The notes under the pieces were generated by a model. The model was not told where the DNA came from. It was given only the letters and a program-made list of their open reading frames with translations, and made no database searches. Source: CAVVSD01 sp963837655 (GTDB lineage Bacteria; Actinomycetota; Thermoleophilia; Solirubrobacterales; Solirubrobacteraceae). Taken from it: a DNA stretch of 64,000 nucleotides. Position numbers and translations under genes: made by a program. The DNA lies in contig CAWIOK010000023.1 of the NCBI GenBank assembly GCA_963837655.1, positions 248,001-312,000 on the forward strand. Reading direction: 5' to 3'. Shown one piece after another: positions 6,759 to 15,719 of the stretch (within the stretch, counting starts at the first letter, position 1; every line of letters starts with the position of its first letter).

Positions 6759-8072
6759 ATGGCCGCCCCGACGGCATCAGCAGGCGTCCCCGGCTCCGCG
6801 CTGCCCGGCCCCTACGCGGTCGGCGACTACGCCGCGGCGCTGCGCGAGCGCCTGCGCGGCTTCGCCCACGTCCAGCTGACGGGCGAGGCCTGCGACGTCA
6901 AGCTGACGCGGGCGCGGGTGTACTTCGAGCTGCGCGACGCGCGCGGTGCCGTCCCCTGCGCGATGTGGCGTGAGGACTTCGACCGCCTCGGGCTCGCGCC
7001 CGGAGCGCTCGCGCACGGCGCGCAGGTCGTCGTGGCCGGCGGCTGCGACTTCTACCCCGGCAGCGCCGCCAGCTCGCCGCACTTCTCCTTCGCGGTCACG
7101 AGCCTGCGGATCGCCGGCGAGGGCGACCTGCTGGCCCGCATCGAGCAGGTGCGGCGGCGGCTGGTCGCCGAGGGGCTGTGCGAGCCGCAGAAGACGCTTG
7201 CGCGACCCGCGCTCCCGCGCACGATCGGCGTGGTCTGCGGCGAGCGCGGCAAGGCGCGCGACGACGTGCTCGCCGGCCTGCAGCGCCGCGGCTGGGCGGG
7301 CCGGCTGGTCTGGGCCTTCGCCCCGGTGCAGGACCGTCACGCGGCGCCCGCGGTCGGCCGCGCGCTGAGCGACCTGGCGGCGCTGCCCGGCGTCGATGTC
7401 GCGATCGTCGCCCGCGGTGGCGGCTCGTTGGCCGATCTGCTGGCGTTCTGCGACGAGACGCTGTGCCGCACCGTGGCGCTGCTGCGCGTGCCGGTGATCG
7501 CATCGGTGGGCCACCACAGCGACCGGACGCTGATCGACGACGTCGCCGCGGTGAGCTGCTCGACGCCGACGCACGCGGCGGAGGCGGCGGTGCCGCTGCA
7601 CGTCGACGCGGCGCGCGAGGCCCTCGGGCGCGGCTCGGCGCGGCTCGCCCGCCACGGCCGCCGCGCCGTGGCCGACCGGGCACGCGTGCTGGCGCGGCTC
7701 TCGCGCGCGCCCGGCGAGCACGTCGCACGCCAGCGCCGGGCGCTGCACCAGGACCTGCGCGAGCTGCGGGCGAGCGCACGCCGGCGCGTCGACGCGGAGG
7801 AGCGCGCGACCGCGCGCCGCGCGCAGTCGCTCGCGCGTCGCGCCGCGGCGGGCGCAGGACCGGAGCACGCGTCGCGCGAGAAGCGCCTCGACGGACTCGC
7901 AGCCGCGCTGGCGGCGCACGATCCCGAGCGCACGCTCGCCCGCGGCTACGTGCTCGTGCAGGACGCAGCCGGCATGCCCGTCACCGACGCCGCGGCGGCC
8001 CGCGTCGCCGGTGATGTCCGGATCCGCTTCGCCGACGGCTCGGTGAATGCAACGCTGAAGGACTCGACATGA
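6759..8072 (+). CDS. xseA: exodeoxyribonuclease VII large subunit
   Basis: This is the 437-aa catalytic subunit of ExoVII, which degrades single-stranded DNA from both ends into oligonucleotides. The N-terminal ~110 residues are the OB fold (VQLTGEACDVKLTRARVYFELRD). The catalytic domain follows with RTIGVVCGERGKARDDV, the VAIVARGGGSLADL motif, and VIASVGHHSDRTLIDDVA. The C-terminus is a coiled coil leading to LARGYVLVQD. The ATG at 6759 is chosen because the OB fold starts there and TACGGT lies 6 nt upstream. It overlaps xseB by 4 nt (ATGA). Confidence 0.95.
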   Translation: MAAPTASAGVPGSALPGPYAVGDYAAALRERLRGFAHVQLTGEACDVKLTRARVYFELRDARGAVPCAMWREDFDRLGLAPGALAHGAQVVVAGGCDFYPGSAASSPHFSFAVTSLRIAGEGDLLARIEQVRRRLVAEGLCEPQKTLARPALPRTIGVVCGERGKARDDVLAGLQRRGWAGRLVWAFAPVQDRHAAPAVGRALSDLAALPGVDVAIVARGGGSLADLLAFCDETLCRTVALLRVPVIASVGHHSDRTLIDDVAAVSCSTPTHAAEAAVPLHVDAAREALGRGSARLARHGRRAVADRARVLARLSRAPGEHVARQRRALHQDLRELRASARRRVDAEERATARRAQSLARRAAAGAGPEHASREKRLDGLAAALAAHDPERTLARGYVLVQDAAGMPVTDAAAARVAGDVRIRFADGSVNATLKDST

Positions 8073-8278
8073 CGGAGCTGACGTACGAGACGGCCTCCGG
8101 GCGCCTGGAATCGATCATCGAGCGGCTCGACTCGGGCGAGGCCGGCCTGCGGGAGACGCTCGACCTGTGCCGCGAGGGCCGCGGGCTGATCGAGTTCTGC
8201 GCCGGGGAGCTGGACGCCGTGAGCCAGGGCCTCGACGCCCTGCGCCTCGACGAGCTGGTCGCTCGCCTCGAGGGCTAG
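8069..8278 (+). CDS. xseB: exodeoxyribonuclease VII small subunit
   Basis: This 69-aa helical protein shows the family pattern LTYETASGRLESIIERLDSGEAGL, with LDLCREGRGLIEFC following. Several copies bind the coiled coil of XseA to form the active nuclease. The ATGA overlap with xseA indicates coupled translation in the proper stoichiometric pair. Its length is typical. Its TAG stop is also the first half of the -10 hexamer of the next gene. Confidence 0.93.
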   Translation: MTELTYETASGRLESIIERLDSGEAGLRETLDLCREGRGLIEFCAGELDAVSQGLDALRLDELVARLEG

Positions 8279-8281
8279 GTT
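8276..8281 (+). promoter_or_regulatory. leaderless -10 TAGGTT overlapping the xseB stop
   Basis: TAGGTT begins with the TAG stop of xseB and sits 6 nt before the GTG at 8288. The downstream gene could therefore have its own leaderless promoter despite being only 9 nt from xseB. Confidence 0.5.
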
Positions 8282-8287
8282 CACCGC

Positions 8288-9358
8288 GTGACGACCACCT
8301 GGGAGCGCCTGGCCGATCTGCCGCTGCGGATCGACGACTACGCGCTCGAGCCGCTGCGTATGAACGTCTCGAGCGGCTTCGAGCGCCTCAGCACCGTCAT
8401 CCGCCTTCGCGGGGACGAGACCGACGGCGTCGGCGAGGACGTCACCTACGAGGCAACCGAGCAGGAGGCGGCCTGGGAGGCAGGCCCGTCGCTCCCGCTG
8501 GCTGGGACCTGGACGCTCGCGTCCTTCGCGGAGCACGTCGGCGGGCTCGACCTCTTCCCCGGCCGCGAGCTGGAGCGCGACGTCTACCGACGCTACCGCC
8601 GCTGGGCGTACGAGTCGGCCGCGCTGGACCTCGCGCTCAACCAGGCCGGACTTCCCCTGCACGAGGCGCTCGGCCGCGAGCCGGGGCCGATGACGTTCGT
8701 CGTCTCGCTGCGCCTCGGCGAGCCAGCCTCGCTGGAGCCGCTGCAGCGGCGGCTGGACAGCTACCCGTCGCTGCGCTTCAAGCTCGATCCGACCCCGACC
8801 TGGACGGACGAGATCGTCGCCGGGCTCGTCGCCACGGGAGCGGTGGACAGCGTCGACTTCAAGGGCCACTACGAGGGCGCCGTCGTCGACGTCGGCGCCG
8901 ACCCCGACCTCTACGGGCGCGTCGTCGCGGCGTTCCCCGACGCGTGGTACGAGGACCCGCGGCTCACCCCGGAGATCGACGAGCTGCTGAAGCCCTACCG
9001 CGACCAGATCACGTGGGACGCGCCGATCCACAGCATCGCCGACATCGAGGCCCTGCCGTTCCCACCGCGCATGGTCAACGTGAAGCCGTCGCGGTTCGGC
9101 AGCCTCAGGGGCCTGTTCGACGCGTACGACTGGCTCGCGGCGCGCGACATCGGCGCGTACGGCGGCGGGCAGTTCGAGCTCGGCCCCGGCCGCGGGCAGA
9201 TCCAGCTGCTCGCCTCGATCTTCCACCCGACGACACCGAACGACGTGTCGCCCACCGGCTTCCACGGCGACGACCCGCCCTCGGGGTTGCCCACGAGCCC
9301 GCTGGAGCCCCGGCCGGCGGCGACCGGTCTGCGCTGGGACGACGCACCTCAAGCCTGA
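8288..9358 (+). CDS. enolase-superfamily protein
   Basis: This 356-aa protein has the two-part layout of the mandelate racemase/muconate cyclising branch: an N-terminal capping region, then a barrel. The barrel carries FKLDPTPTW, DSVDFKGHYEG, WYEDPRLTPE and MVNVKPSRFGSL at the beta-strand positions normally used for Lys and the Asp/Glu metal ligands. These enzymes abstract the proton alpha to a carboxylate. Some ligand positions differ from textbook members (KLD rather than KxK), so the substrate is open. It could be a divergent o-succinylbenzoate synthase or dipeptide epimerase relative. Confidence 0.72.
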   Translation: MTTTWERLADLPLRIDDYALEPLRMNVSSGFERLSTVIRLRGDETDGVGEDVTYEATEQEAAWEAGPSLPLAGTWTLASFAEHVGGLDLFPGRELERDVYRRYRRWAYESAALDLALNQAGLPLHEALGREPGPMTFVVSLRLGEPASLEPLQRRLDSYPSLRFKLDPTPTWTDEIVAGLVATGAVDSVDFKGHYEGAVVDVGADPDLYGRVVAAFPDAWYEDPRLTPEIDELLKPYRDQITWDAPIHSIADIEALPFPPRMVNVKPSRFGSLRGLFDAYDWLAARDIGAYGGGQFELGPGRGQIQLLASIFHPTTPNDVSPTGFHGDDPPSGLPTSPLEPRPAATGLRWDDAPQA

Positions 9359-9382
9359 CCGGAGCGCGTCGATCACCGAGGT

Positions 9383-11533
9383 GTGGACCGGATTCGCGCA
9401 TGGATGCCGCGCGGCGACACGCTGCCCGACGCCATGTGGGCCCGGCGGCATCGCTGGCTGCTCGCGCTCGCCTGGGCGCATGTCCCGGTCCTCCTGCTCA
9501 TCGCCGTCCTGGCCGGCTATCCCCTCTACCACGGGATGGTCGACGTCGCGCCCGTCGTCATGCTCGCCGCGCTGGCCACCTGGACGTACCCCGAGCGCCG
9601 CTGGCGCGCCGCGGCGTGCTGCCTCTCCCTGCTGACCTCCTCCGCGGTCGTCGTGCACCTCTGGCACGGGCAGACCGAGGCGCACTTCCACTTCTTCGTC
9701 GTCGTCACGCTCTGCGCGCTCTATGAGGAATGGGTGCCGTACGGGCTCGCGTTCCTCTACGTCGTCCTGCACCACACCGTCATGGGCGTCATCTCCCCGC
9801 AGGCGGTCTACGGCCACGGCGGCAGCCCGCTGCTCTGGGCCGGCGTCCACGGCGGGTTCATCCTCGCCCTCGGCGCGGCGAACACCATCACCTGGCGACT
9901 GAACGAGGACGCGCGGGCCGAGGCGCTGCAGGCCAGCGCGGAGTTCCGCTCCGCGTTCGACGACGCGCCCACCGGCATGGTGCTCACGACCCTCGACGGT
10001 CGCATCGAGCGCGTGAACGCGACGTTCCTGAGCGTCACCGGCCACAACGACGAGGACCTGACCGGCACTCGGCTCGCCGACGTCGCCTCGTCCCTGCGCC
10101 ACGGCAGCGACGAGGTCACCTTCATCCGCGCCGACGGCTCGACCGGCTGGGCGCTCTGGCGCCAGTCCGTCGTCCGCGACGGCGACGGTCACCCCAACGC
10201 CCTGGTCACGCACATGCTCGACATCTCCGTGCGCAAGGAGATCGAATCCCAGCTCGACCATCAGGCCCACCACGACGAGCTGACGGGGCTCCCCAATCGC
10301 GCCCTCTTCAGCGAGAAGCTCGGCGACGCACTGGACGCCGGCCCCACCGCAGTGCTGTTCGTCGACCTCGACGAGTTCAAGATCGTCAATGACTCGCTCG
10401 GTCACTCGGCGGGCGACGAGCTGCTGGTCATCGTCGGGGGACGGCTGCGCCACGCGCTGCGCCCGGGCGACACCATCGCGCGCTTCGGCGGCGACGAGTT
10501 CGCGATCCTCCTGCCCGGCGTCGACGACGAGGACCTCGCAGCCGAGGTCGCCGACCGGATCGCGGCCGCCCTGGGCGCGCCGATCACGGTCGAGGGCCAG
10601 GAGCGCTACGTCACGGCGAGCGTCGGCGTGCGCTGCGCCGCTGCCGGCGAGCTGAGCTCCGAGGAGATGCTGCGCGACGCCGACGCGGCGATGTACCGCG
10701 CGAAGGCGCTCGGCAAGGACCGTGCGGAGCGGTTCGACACCGCGCTGCGCACCGAGGTCCAGCAGCGGATGGAGCTCGAGGGCGACCTGCGCCGCGCGGT
10801 CGCCCGCGACCAACTGCGACTCGTCTACCAGCCGCAGTTCGACCTGCGCACCGGCGAGATCATCGGGACCGAGGCGCTCCTGCGCTGGGATCATCCGCGG
10901 CTGGGCGTCGTCCCGCCGCTCGCGTTCGTCCCGATCGCCGAGCGCAACGGCCTCATCGGCCCGATCGGGGCATGGGCGCTGCACGAGGCGTGCGTGCAGG
11001 CGTGCGCGTGGTCCGGGGTCGAGATGGCGGTCAACGTCTCCCCGCGTCAGCTCGCCGACCCCGCGTTCCCGGATCTCGTCGAGGGCATCCTGCGCGAGAC
11101 GGGCCTGGACCCGCAGCGGCTCTGCCTCGAGGTCACCGAGTCGACCCTCATCGCCGACCCGGAGACCACGCAGCGCGCGCTGGTCGCCCTCAAGGGACTC
11201 GGCGTCCGCCTCGCGATCGACGACTTCGGAGTCGGGCAGTCCTCCCTCGGCCAGCTGCGGACGATCCTCCCCATCGACACGCTGAAGATCGACCGCTCCT
11301 TCGTCGAAGGCCTCGGCCGGTCGAGCGAGGGCACCGCGATCTTCGACGCGGTGGTGCAGCTCGCGCGGTCGCTCGGCCTGCGCGCGCTGGCCGAGGGCGT
11401 CGAAACGCCCGCGCAGGCCGACGCGCTGCGTGGCATGGCCTGTTCCGTTGCGCAGGGATACCACTTCGCGCGCCCGGTCGGCCCCGCGGAGATCGAGCGT
11501 CTGCTCGAAGCGCCCGCCGACCTCGCTGCCTAG
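9383..11533 (+). CDS. membrane PAS-GGDEF-EAL c-di-GMP enzyme
   Basis: This 716-aa protein starts at GTG 9383. Five or six hydrophobic segments fill residues 20-170, with HLWHGQTEAHFHFFVV inside them, a His-rich patch that could bind metal. A PAS domain (about 185-290) precedes a GGDEF domain with intact motif RFGGDEFAI (G369-F373) and an EAL domain with intact EAL at 497-499, NVSPRQL and DDFGVGQSS. Both c-di-GMP synthesis and breakdown appear possible. It lies alone 24 bp after the enolase-like gene. Confidence 0.92.
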   Translation: MDRIRAWMPRGDTLPDAMWARRHRWLLALAWAHVPVLLLIAVLAGYPLYHGMVDVAPVVMLAALATWTYPERRWRAAACCLSLLTSSAVVVHLWHGQTEAHFHFFVVVTLCALYEEWVPYGLAFLYVVLHHTVMGVISPQAVYGHGGSPLLWAGVHGGFILALGAANTITWRLNEDARAEALQASAEFRSAFDDAPTGMVLTTLDGRIERVNATFLSVTGHNDEDLTGTRLADVASSLRHGSDEVTFIRADGSTGWALWRQSVVRDGDGHPNALVTHMLDISVRKEIESQLDHQAHHDELTGLPNRALFSEKLGDALDAGPTAVLFVDLDEFKIVNDSLGHSAGDELLVIVGGRLRHALRPGDTIARFGGDEFAILLPGVDDEDLAAEVADRIAAALGAPITVEGQERYVTASVGVRCAAAGELSSEEMLRDADAAMYRAKALGKDRAERFDTALRTEVQQRMELEGDLRRAVARDQLRLVYQPQFDLRTGEIIGTEALLRWDHPRLGVVPPLAFVPIAERNGLIGPIGAWALHEACVQACAWSGVEMAVNVSPRQLADPAFPDLVEGILRETGLDPQRLCLEVTESTLIADPETTQRALVALKGLGVRLAIDDFGVGQSSLGQLRTILPIDTLKIDRSFVEGLGRSSEGTAIFDAVVQLARSLGLRALAEGVETPAQADALRGMACSVAQGYHFARPVGPAEIERLLEAPADLAA

Positions 11534-11550
11534 TGCACCCGACCACTCGT

Positions 11551-11556
11551 TAGATT
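11551..11556 (+). promoter_or_regulatory. leaderless -10 hexamer TAGATT
   Basis: TAGATT is 7 nt before the GTG of the wax ester synthase-like gene and 17 nt after the stop of the GGDEF-EAL gene. No Shine-Dalgarno is present. Confidence 0.5.
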
Positions 11557-11563
11557 CCGCGGC

Positions 11564-12781
11564 GTGCGACTGAGCGCGGAGGACGTCCGGATCCTCGGGC
11601 TGGAGACGCCGCGGGTGGCCGGGCACACCCTGAAGGTGACGACGCTCGCGCCCGAGGCCGCCCCGGTGGCGCTCGCGGAGCTGCGCGCGCAGGTGGCCGG
11701 CCGCCTCGACCGCATCCCGCTCCTCACCGAGCGGCTCTCCGCGGACGGGGACGGACTCGCCTGGGCGCCGGCGCCGGCGTTCGATCTCGACCAGCACGTC
11801 CGCGAGCACCCGCAGACCGGGACCGTCGAGGACGCCGTGGCCGGGCTCATGGAGGAGCGGCTGGACCGCGATCGTCCGCTCTGGTCGGTCGATCTCGTCG
11901 GCGGCCACACGCTCGTGCTGAAGGTCCACCACGCGATGGCGGACGGCATGGCGGCGCGGCGCATCGCCACGGCGCTGCTGTGGGACGTGGACGCTCCGCC
12001 GCCCGGGCCGTCGCCCACCCCCGCAGCCGAGCCGCCACCGCGCCACCACCTCGCCGACATCCCGCGGCTGTCGGCCGCGATCGAGCGAGAGCTCGCGCCG
12101 GCCGTCCCTCGCTCATCGCTCGCCAGGCGGGTCGGGTCCTCGCGCGTCACGGCGTTCGCGTCGGCCGAGCTTGCCGCGATCGGCGCGCTGCGTGACGCGT
12201 TCGGCGTGCACCTGACGGTCAACGACCTCGTGCTCGGCGCGACCGCGGGCGGCCTGCGCCGCTGGCTGCTGGCGCGCGACGCGCCGCTGCACCGGATGCG
12301 CGTGAAGGTGCCGGTGAGCCTCCACCGCGTGCAGGAGCCGGCCGACGCGCTCGGCAACGCCGACTCGTTCTTCTTCGTCGACATCCCACTGGGCGAGCCC
12401 GACGCCGTCGCCCGACTGCTGGCGATCTCACGCGAGTGCACGTTCCGCAAGGCCCGACACGACGCGCTGCAGCTCGGCACCTTCCTCCGCATCGGCGGTC
12501 AGGTCGCGGTGCACTGGTCGATGAACCCGCACGTGTTCACCCTCAACGTCTCCAACGTCCCCGGCCCGCGCGGCACGGTCACCACGCTCGGCCGCCCGGT
12601 GCAGGCGGTCTACGCGCTCGCCGAGGTCGCCGACTGGCACGCGCTGCGGGTCGCGGTCTTCTCGGCGGGGGGCCTGCTGACCTTCGGCCTGTGCGCCGAT
12701 CGCGACGGTGTCGACGGACTCGACGTCCTCGCCGCCGGGATCGAGCAGGAGCTCGACGAGCTGCGCTCGGCCGCGAGCTAG
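11564..12781 (+). CDS. wax ester synthase/diacylglycerol acyltransferase-like protein
   Basis: This 405-aa protein belongs to the WS/DGAT family, which esterifies fatty alcohols or diacylglycerol with acyl-CoA. The catalytic HHxxxDG motif is intact in LKVHHAMADGMAARR, about residues 120-128. NDLVLGATAGGLRRWL and FTLNVSNVPGPRG mark the second half of the acyltransferase fold. It is slightly shorter than the usual 440-470 aa. Storage-lipid or surface-lipid synthesis is the likely role. Its TAG stop lies in a CTAG shared with the convergent FHA gene. Confidence 0.88.
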   Translation: MRLSAEDVRILGLETPRVAGHTLKVTTLAPEAAPVALAELRAQVAGRLDRIPLLTERLSADGDGLAWAPAPAFDLDQHVREHPQTGTVEDAVAGLMEERLDRDRPLWSVDLVGGHTLVLKVHHAMADGMAARRIATALLWDVDAPPPGPSPTPAAEPPPRHHLADIPRLSAAIERELAPAVPRSSLARRVGSSRVTAFASAELAAIGALRDAFGVHLTVNDLVLGATAGGLRRWLLARDAPLHRMRVKVPVSLHRVQEPADALGNADSFFFVDIPLGEPDAVARLLAISRECTFRKARHDALQLGTFLRIGGQVAVHWSMNPHVFTLNVSNVPGPRGTVTTLGRPVQAVYALAEVADWHALRVAVFSAGGLLTFGLCADRDGVDGLDVLAAGIEQELDELRSAAS

Positions 12782-13485
12782 TCGCGCGGCTCGCGCAGCT
12801 CCGCGAGCAGCACCGCCCCGGAGTCCAGCGCCCGCTCGGCGAGGCGCAGCCGCTTCTCGTTCTGGGCGAGCCCATCGACACCGAACTTCACGAACAGCAC
12901 GCGCAGGTGGCCCTTGATCGCGTCGAGCGAGAGGAACAACGCAGCGGCGATCTCCGGGTTGGTCGCGGGGCGCGCGCGGCCGGACTGCGTCGCGAGCGGG
13001 CGGCACAGCTCACGCAGCACGGCACGCTGGGCGTCCGACAGGCTGGTCGGGCCCGGGAGGCCGGTCGCGACGACGGTGGCCGAGGAGACCGACATCGCCT
13101 CGGACGGGCGCCGGAAGACCATCGCCGTCGCGCCGAAGCGCAGCGTGTCGCCGTCGTGCAGGCGACGACGCTCGGCGATGCGCTGGCCGTTGACGAACGT
13201 GCCGTTGCGCGACAGCCCGCCGTCGTCGATCGCCCAGTCGCGCCCGACGCACACGAACTCCGCGTGCACACGCGAGACCTGCCCGTCCCACGGCAGGGCG
13301 ATGTCGCACTCGGCGGCTCGGCCGACGGTGCGGGTCGGCTGGCCGTCCAGCGGCAGCTCGACGAGGATCTGCGTCGCGGCGGCATCGCGCAGGATGAGGA
13401 ACGGGAGCCCGCGCCTCTCGGCCGCCATGCGCTCCTTGAGCTCGACTGCGGTCGCGGCGTGGGGCCCGGTGAGACCCGCTTCCAT
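12778..13485 (-). CDS. FHA-domain protein with C-terminal helix-turn-helix
   Basis: This 235-aa protein has an FHA domain at about residues 50-120, with the phosphothreonine-binding signature TVGRAAECDIALPWDGQVSR, VHAEF and LSRNGTFVNGQRI. A C-terminal winged-helix-like section contains NPEIAAALFLSLDAIKGHLR. It would link Ser/Thr phosphorylation to DNA binding. The ATG at 13485 is preceded by TAGCCT at 7 nt. It is divergent from larA across only 37 bp, so it may control itself and larA. Confidence 0.83.
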   Translation of the reverse strand: MEAGLTGPHAATAVELKERMAAERRGLPFLILRDAAATQILVELPLDGQPTRTVGRAAECDIALPWDGQVSRVHAEFVCVGRDWAIDDGGLSRNGTFVNGQRIAERRRLHDGDTLRFGATAMVFRRPSEAMSVSSATVVATGLPGPTSLSDAQRAVLRELCRPLATQSGRARPATNPEIAAALFLSLDAIKGHLRVLFVKFGVDGLAQNEKRLRLAERALDSGAVLLAELREPRD

Positions 13486-13522
13486 AGGGCGCAGGCTAAC
13501 CGCACGAAGTAGCCTCCGCGAC
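13486..13522. promoter_or_regulatory. mirror-image divergent leaderless promoters (FHA / larA)
   Basis: In 37 bp there are two identical -10 hexamers facing away from each other: TAGCCT on the minus strand (13498-13493) 7 nt before the FHA ATG, and TAGCCT on the plus strand (13510-13515) 7 nt before the larA ATG. Their -35 regions would lie across each other. The sequence is seen; promoter activity is inferred. Confidence 0.6.
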
Positions 13523-14797
13523 ATGGAGGTCTGGCTGGCGTACGGCGAGGAGGGGCTCCGCGTGGAGCTCCCCGACGATCGCACGACAGTCGTGCAACCG
13601 GTGCACGCCCGGGCGGCCCCCGATCCGATGGCGACGCTGCGCACCGCGATGCGCCAACCGGTCTCCGGCGCCCCGCTGCGCGAGCTGGCCAAGCCCGGGC
13701 AGACCGTCGCGATCTCGATGTGCGACGGCACGCGCCCGCAGCCGCGTCACCTCATGATCCCCGCCGTCCTCGAGGAGCTCGACGGGGTCATCGACCTCGA
13801 CGACGTCACGATCCTCGTCGCGACGGGGACGCACCGCGGCAACACCGAGCAGGAGCTGCGTCGCATGCTCGGCGACGAGGTCTACGACAGCGTCCGCGTC
13901 GTCAACCACGACGCTCGCGACGACGCGTCGCTCACCTGGATGGGGGAGCACGGCAACGGCGTGCCGGTCTGGCTGAACACAGAGTGGGTCCAGGCCGATC
14001 TGCGCATCACCACCGGCTTCGTCGAGCCGCACTTCTTCGCGGGCTTCAGCGGCGGCCCCAAGCTCGTGACGCCCGGCCTGGCCGGGCTCGACACCGTCCT
14101 CACGCTCCACGACGCGTCGCGCATCGGCCACCCGAACGCGATCTGGGGGATCATCGAGGGCAACCCCGTGCACGACGACATCCGGGCCGTCGTCGCCGCG
14201 GTGGGCGCGGTCGACTTCGCCCTCGACGTGACGCTGAACCGCGAGCAGCAGATCGTCCGCGCGTTCGGCGGCGATCTGTCGCCGATGCACCGCGCTGCGT
14301 GTGAGGCGGCGCGCGGGTCGGCGATGCAGCAGGTGCCATCGCGCTTCGAGGTCGTGGTCACGACGAACTCCGGCTTCCCGCTGGACCAGAACCTCTACCA
14401 GGCCGTGAAGGGCATGAGCGCGGCCTCGACCGTGGTGCGCGACGGCGGCACGATCGTGTGCGCCGCGGAGTGCCGGGACGGCTTCCCTGACCACGGCTCC
14501 TACCGCGAGGTCCTCGCCTCCGCCCCGTCACCGCAGGCGCTGCTCGACGCGATCGCCGCGCGCAAGGACACGATCGCCGACCAGTGGCAGGTGCAGGTCC
14601 AGGCGAAGATCCAGGTCCAGGCCGACGTCGTCGTGCACTCCGACTTCCTCGACGCAGACGCGCTGCACAGCGCGCACCTGGGCCACTCCGACGACGTGTC
14701 CGAGACCGTCGCGTCGGCGCTGGACGCCGCGGGCCCCGACGCCCGCGTCTGCGTGCTCCCCGAGGGGCCGCAGACGATCCCGTACGTCGCCGCCTGA
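13523..14797 (+). CDS. LarA-family nickel-dependent lactate racemase homologue
   Basis: This 424-aa protein matches LarA, which racemises lactate with a nickel-pincer nucleotide cofactor. The key residues align with the Lactobacillus plantarum enzyme at a constant offset of 4: His104 (ATGTHRG), His170 (VEPHFF), Lys180 that anchors the cofactor (GGPKLVTPG), and His196 that binds nickel (LTLHDASR). The family includes racemases for other 2-hydroxyacids, so the substrate is not fixed. No larB, larC or larE is in the window. It is divergent from the FHA regulator. Confidence 0.9.
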   Translation: MEVWLAYGEEGLRVELPDDRTTVVQPVHARAAPDPMATLRTAMRQPVSGAPLRELAKPGQTVAISMCDGTRPQPRHLMIPAVLEELDGVIDLDDVTILVATGTHRGNTEQELRRMLGDEVYDSVRVVNHDARDDASLTWMGEHGNGVPVWLNTEWVQADLRITTGFVEPHFFAGFSGGPKLVTPGLAGLDTVLTLHDASRIGHPNAIWGIIEGNPVHDDIRAVVAAVGAVDFALDVTLNREQQIVRAFGGDLSPMHRAACEAARGSAMQQVPSRFEVVVTTNSGFPLDQNLYQAVKGMSAASTVVRDGGTIVCAAECRDGFPDHGSYREVLASAPSPQALLDAIAARKDTIADQWQVQVQAKIQVQADVVVHSDFLDADALHSAHLGHSDDVSETVASALDAAGPDARVCVLPEGPQTIPYVAA

Positions 14798-14801
14798 GGC
14801 G

Positions 14802-14817
14802 TACGTGCCATCACGTA
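14802..14817. repeat. inverted repeat TACGTG-CCAT-CACGTA
   Basis: A 6-bp-arm inverted repeat with a 4-nt centre lies just after the larA stop and 65 bp before the next small gene. It could be an operator for that gene or part of the larA 3' end. No uridine-rich tract follows. Confidence 0.4.
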
Positions 14818-14882
14818 TTGACCGGCCCACACGGTGGGGCTTGGCTTTCCTGCACCCCCGGCTCCGGACGAAGGAGGCCCCG

Positions 14883-15086
14883 ATGGCGCGAAGGTACGTC
14901 GACTGCCGGCAGATCCCGAGCGAGATGAACTGCTCGATCGCGATCTCCGCCGACACCGAGGACGAGGTCCTCGAAGCGGCGGCGCAGCACGCGGTGGCCG
15001 TGCACGGCCACGAGGACAACGCTGAGCTCCGCGAGATGATCCGCGGCGGCATCCAGGAGGGCACGCCCGCCGGAAGCGTGGTCTGA
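14883..15086 (+). CDS. DUF1059-like small protein
   Basis: This 67-aa protein begins MARRYVDCRQIPSEMNCSI, contains the AEDxDEVLEAAAQHAVxVHG-type centre and ends in REMIRGGIQEG. It resembles the DUF1059 family of small soluble proteins with conserved Cys and His residues; the function is unknown. The start at 14883 is fixed by a strong Shine-Dalgarno AAGGAGG 5 nt upstream, one of the few in the window. The longer in-frame extension upstream has no family similarity. Confidence 0.82.
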   Translation: MARRYVDCRQIPSEMNCSIAISADTEDEVLEAAAQHAVAVHGHEDNAELREMIRGGIQEGTPAGSVV

Positions 15087-15143
15087 GAACCCCTCCCCTG
15101 TCGCGACCGGTCTCGGCGGCGTAGGCTCGCCGCCGAGGCCTCC

Positions 15144-15719
15144 ATGCACGACCTGTCAGCGGTCCTGGATCTGTTCGCCGCGGCGGAGACCGCGCCCGAC
15201 CGGGTCGCGTTCCGACGGGCGGCGGTGGACGTGCTGGCGCGCCTGCTCCCCTGCGACCGCGTCGTCTGGGGCGAGCTCGACGGCCGTCACACCGCCGGGC
15301 ATCCGCCCGTCGGGCACCACCACCTGCCCGCCGCCGACCCCGACAGGCCGCTCGGCGTCGAGCACGTGCTGTGCGTCGCGCTGCCCGCGCCTGGCGCGAA
15401 CGCCGTCGGCATCGCCTTCCACCGCGCGCGGCCCGACTTCGACGACGACGACATCGCTCTGTTGCGGCGCGCATGGCCGGCGCTGGCGGCACTCGTGCGC
15501 GACTCGGCGGTCTTCGCCCCCTGCGGCGGCCTCACGGGCCGCGAGACGGAGGTCCTGCGCCGGGTCGCGCGCGGCGCCTCCAACGGCGAGGTCGGACTGG
15601 CGCTGCGGATCAGCCGGCGCACGGTCGAGAAGCATCTCGAGCACGTGTACCGCAAGCTCGGCGTGGCGGGTCGCTACGAGGCGATCGCGTCGTCGCGCTC
15701 GAGCAGCACGAGGCCATAG
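15144..15719 (+). CDS. LuxR-type HTH transcriptional regulator
   Basis: This 191-aa regulator has an N-terminal ~120-residue region resembling a degenerate GAF-like sensor (LLPCDRVVWGELDGRH). The C-terminal LuxR DNA-binding domain is complete: LTGRETEVLRRVARG, then ISRRTVEKHLEHVYRKLGV. No receiver domain is present. The last 46 bp overlap the 3' end of treY on the other strand, so the two transcripts are partly antisense. Its target is unknown; the glucan genes next door are a guess. Confidence 0.87.
   Translation: MHDLSAVLDLFAAAETAPDRVAFRRAAVDVLARLLPCDRVVWGELDGRHTAGHPPVGHHHLPAADPDRPLGVEHVLCVALPAPGANAVGIAFHRARPDFDDDDIALLRRAWPALAALVRDSAVFAPCGGLTGRETEVLRRVARGASNGEVGLALRISRRTVEKHLEHVYRKLGVAGRYEAIASSRSSSTRP

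Noticed and set aside
7946..12049. 1367-codon open frame on the minus strand
   Set aside because: It lies antisense to xseB, the enolase-like, GGDEF-EAL and acyltransferase genes. Its translation is Arg/Gly/Ala/His-rich with no domain, a product of high GC at third positions.
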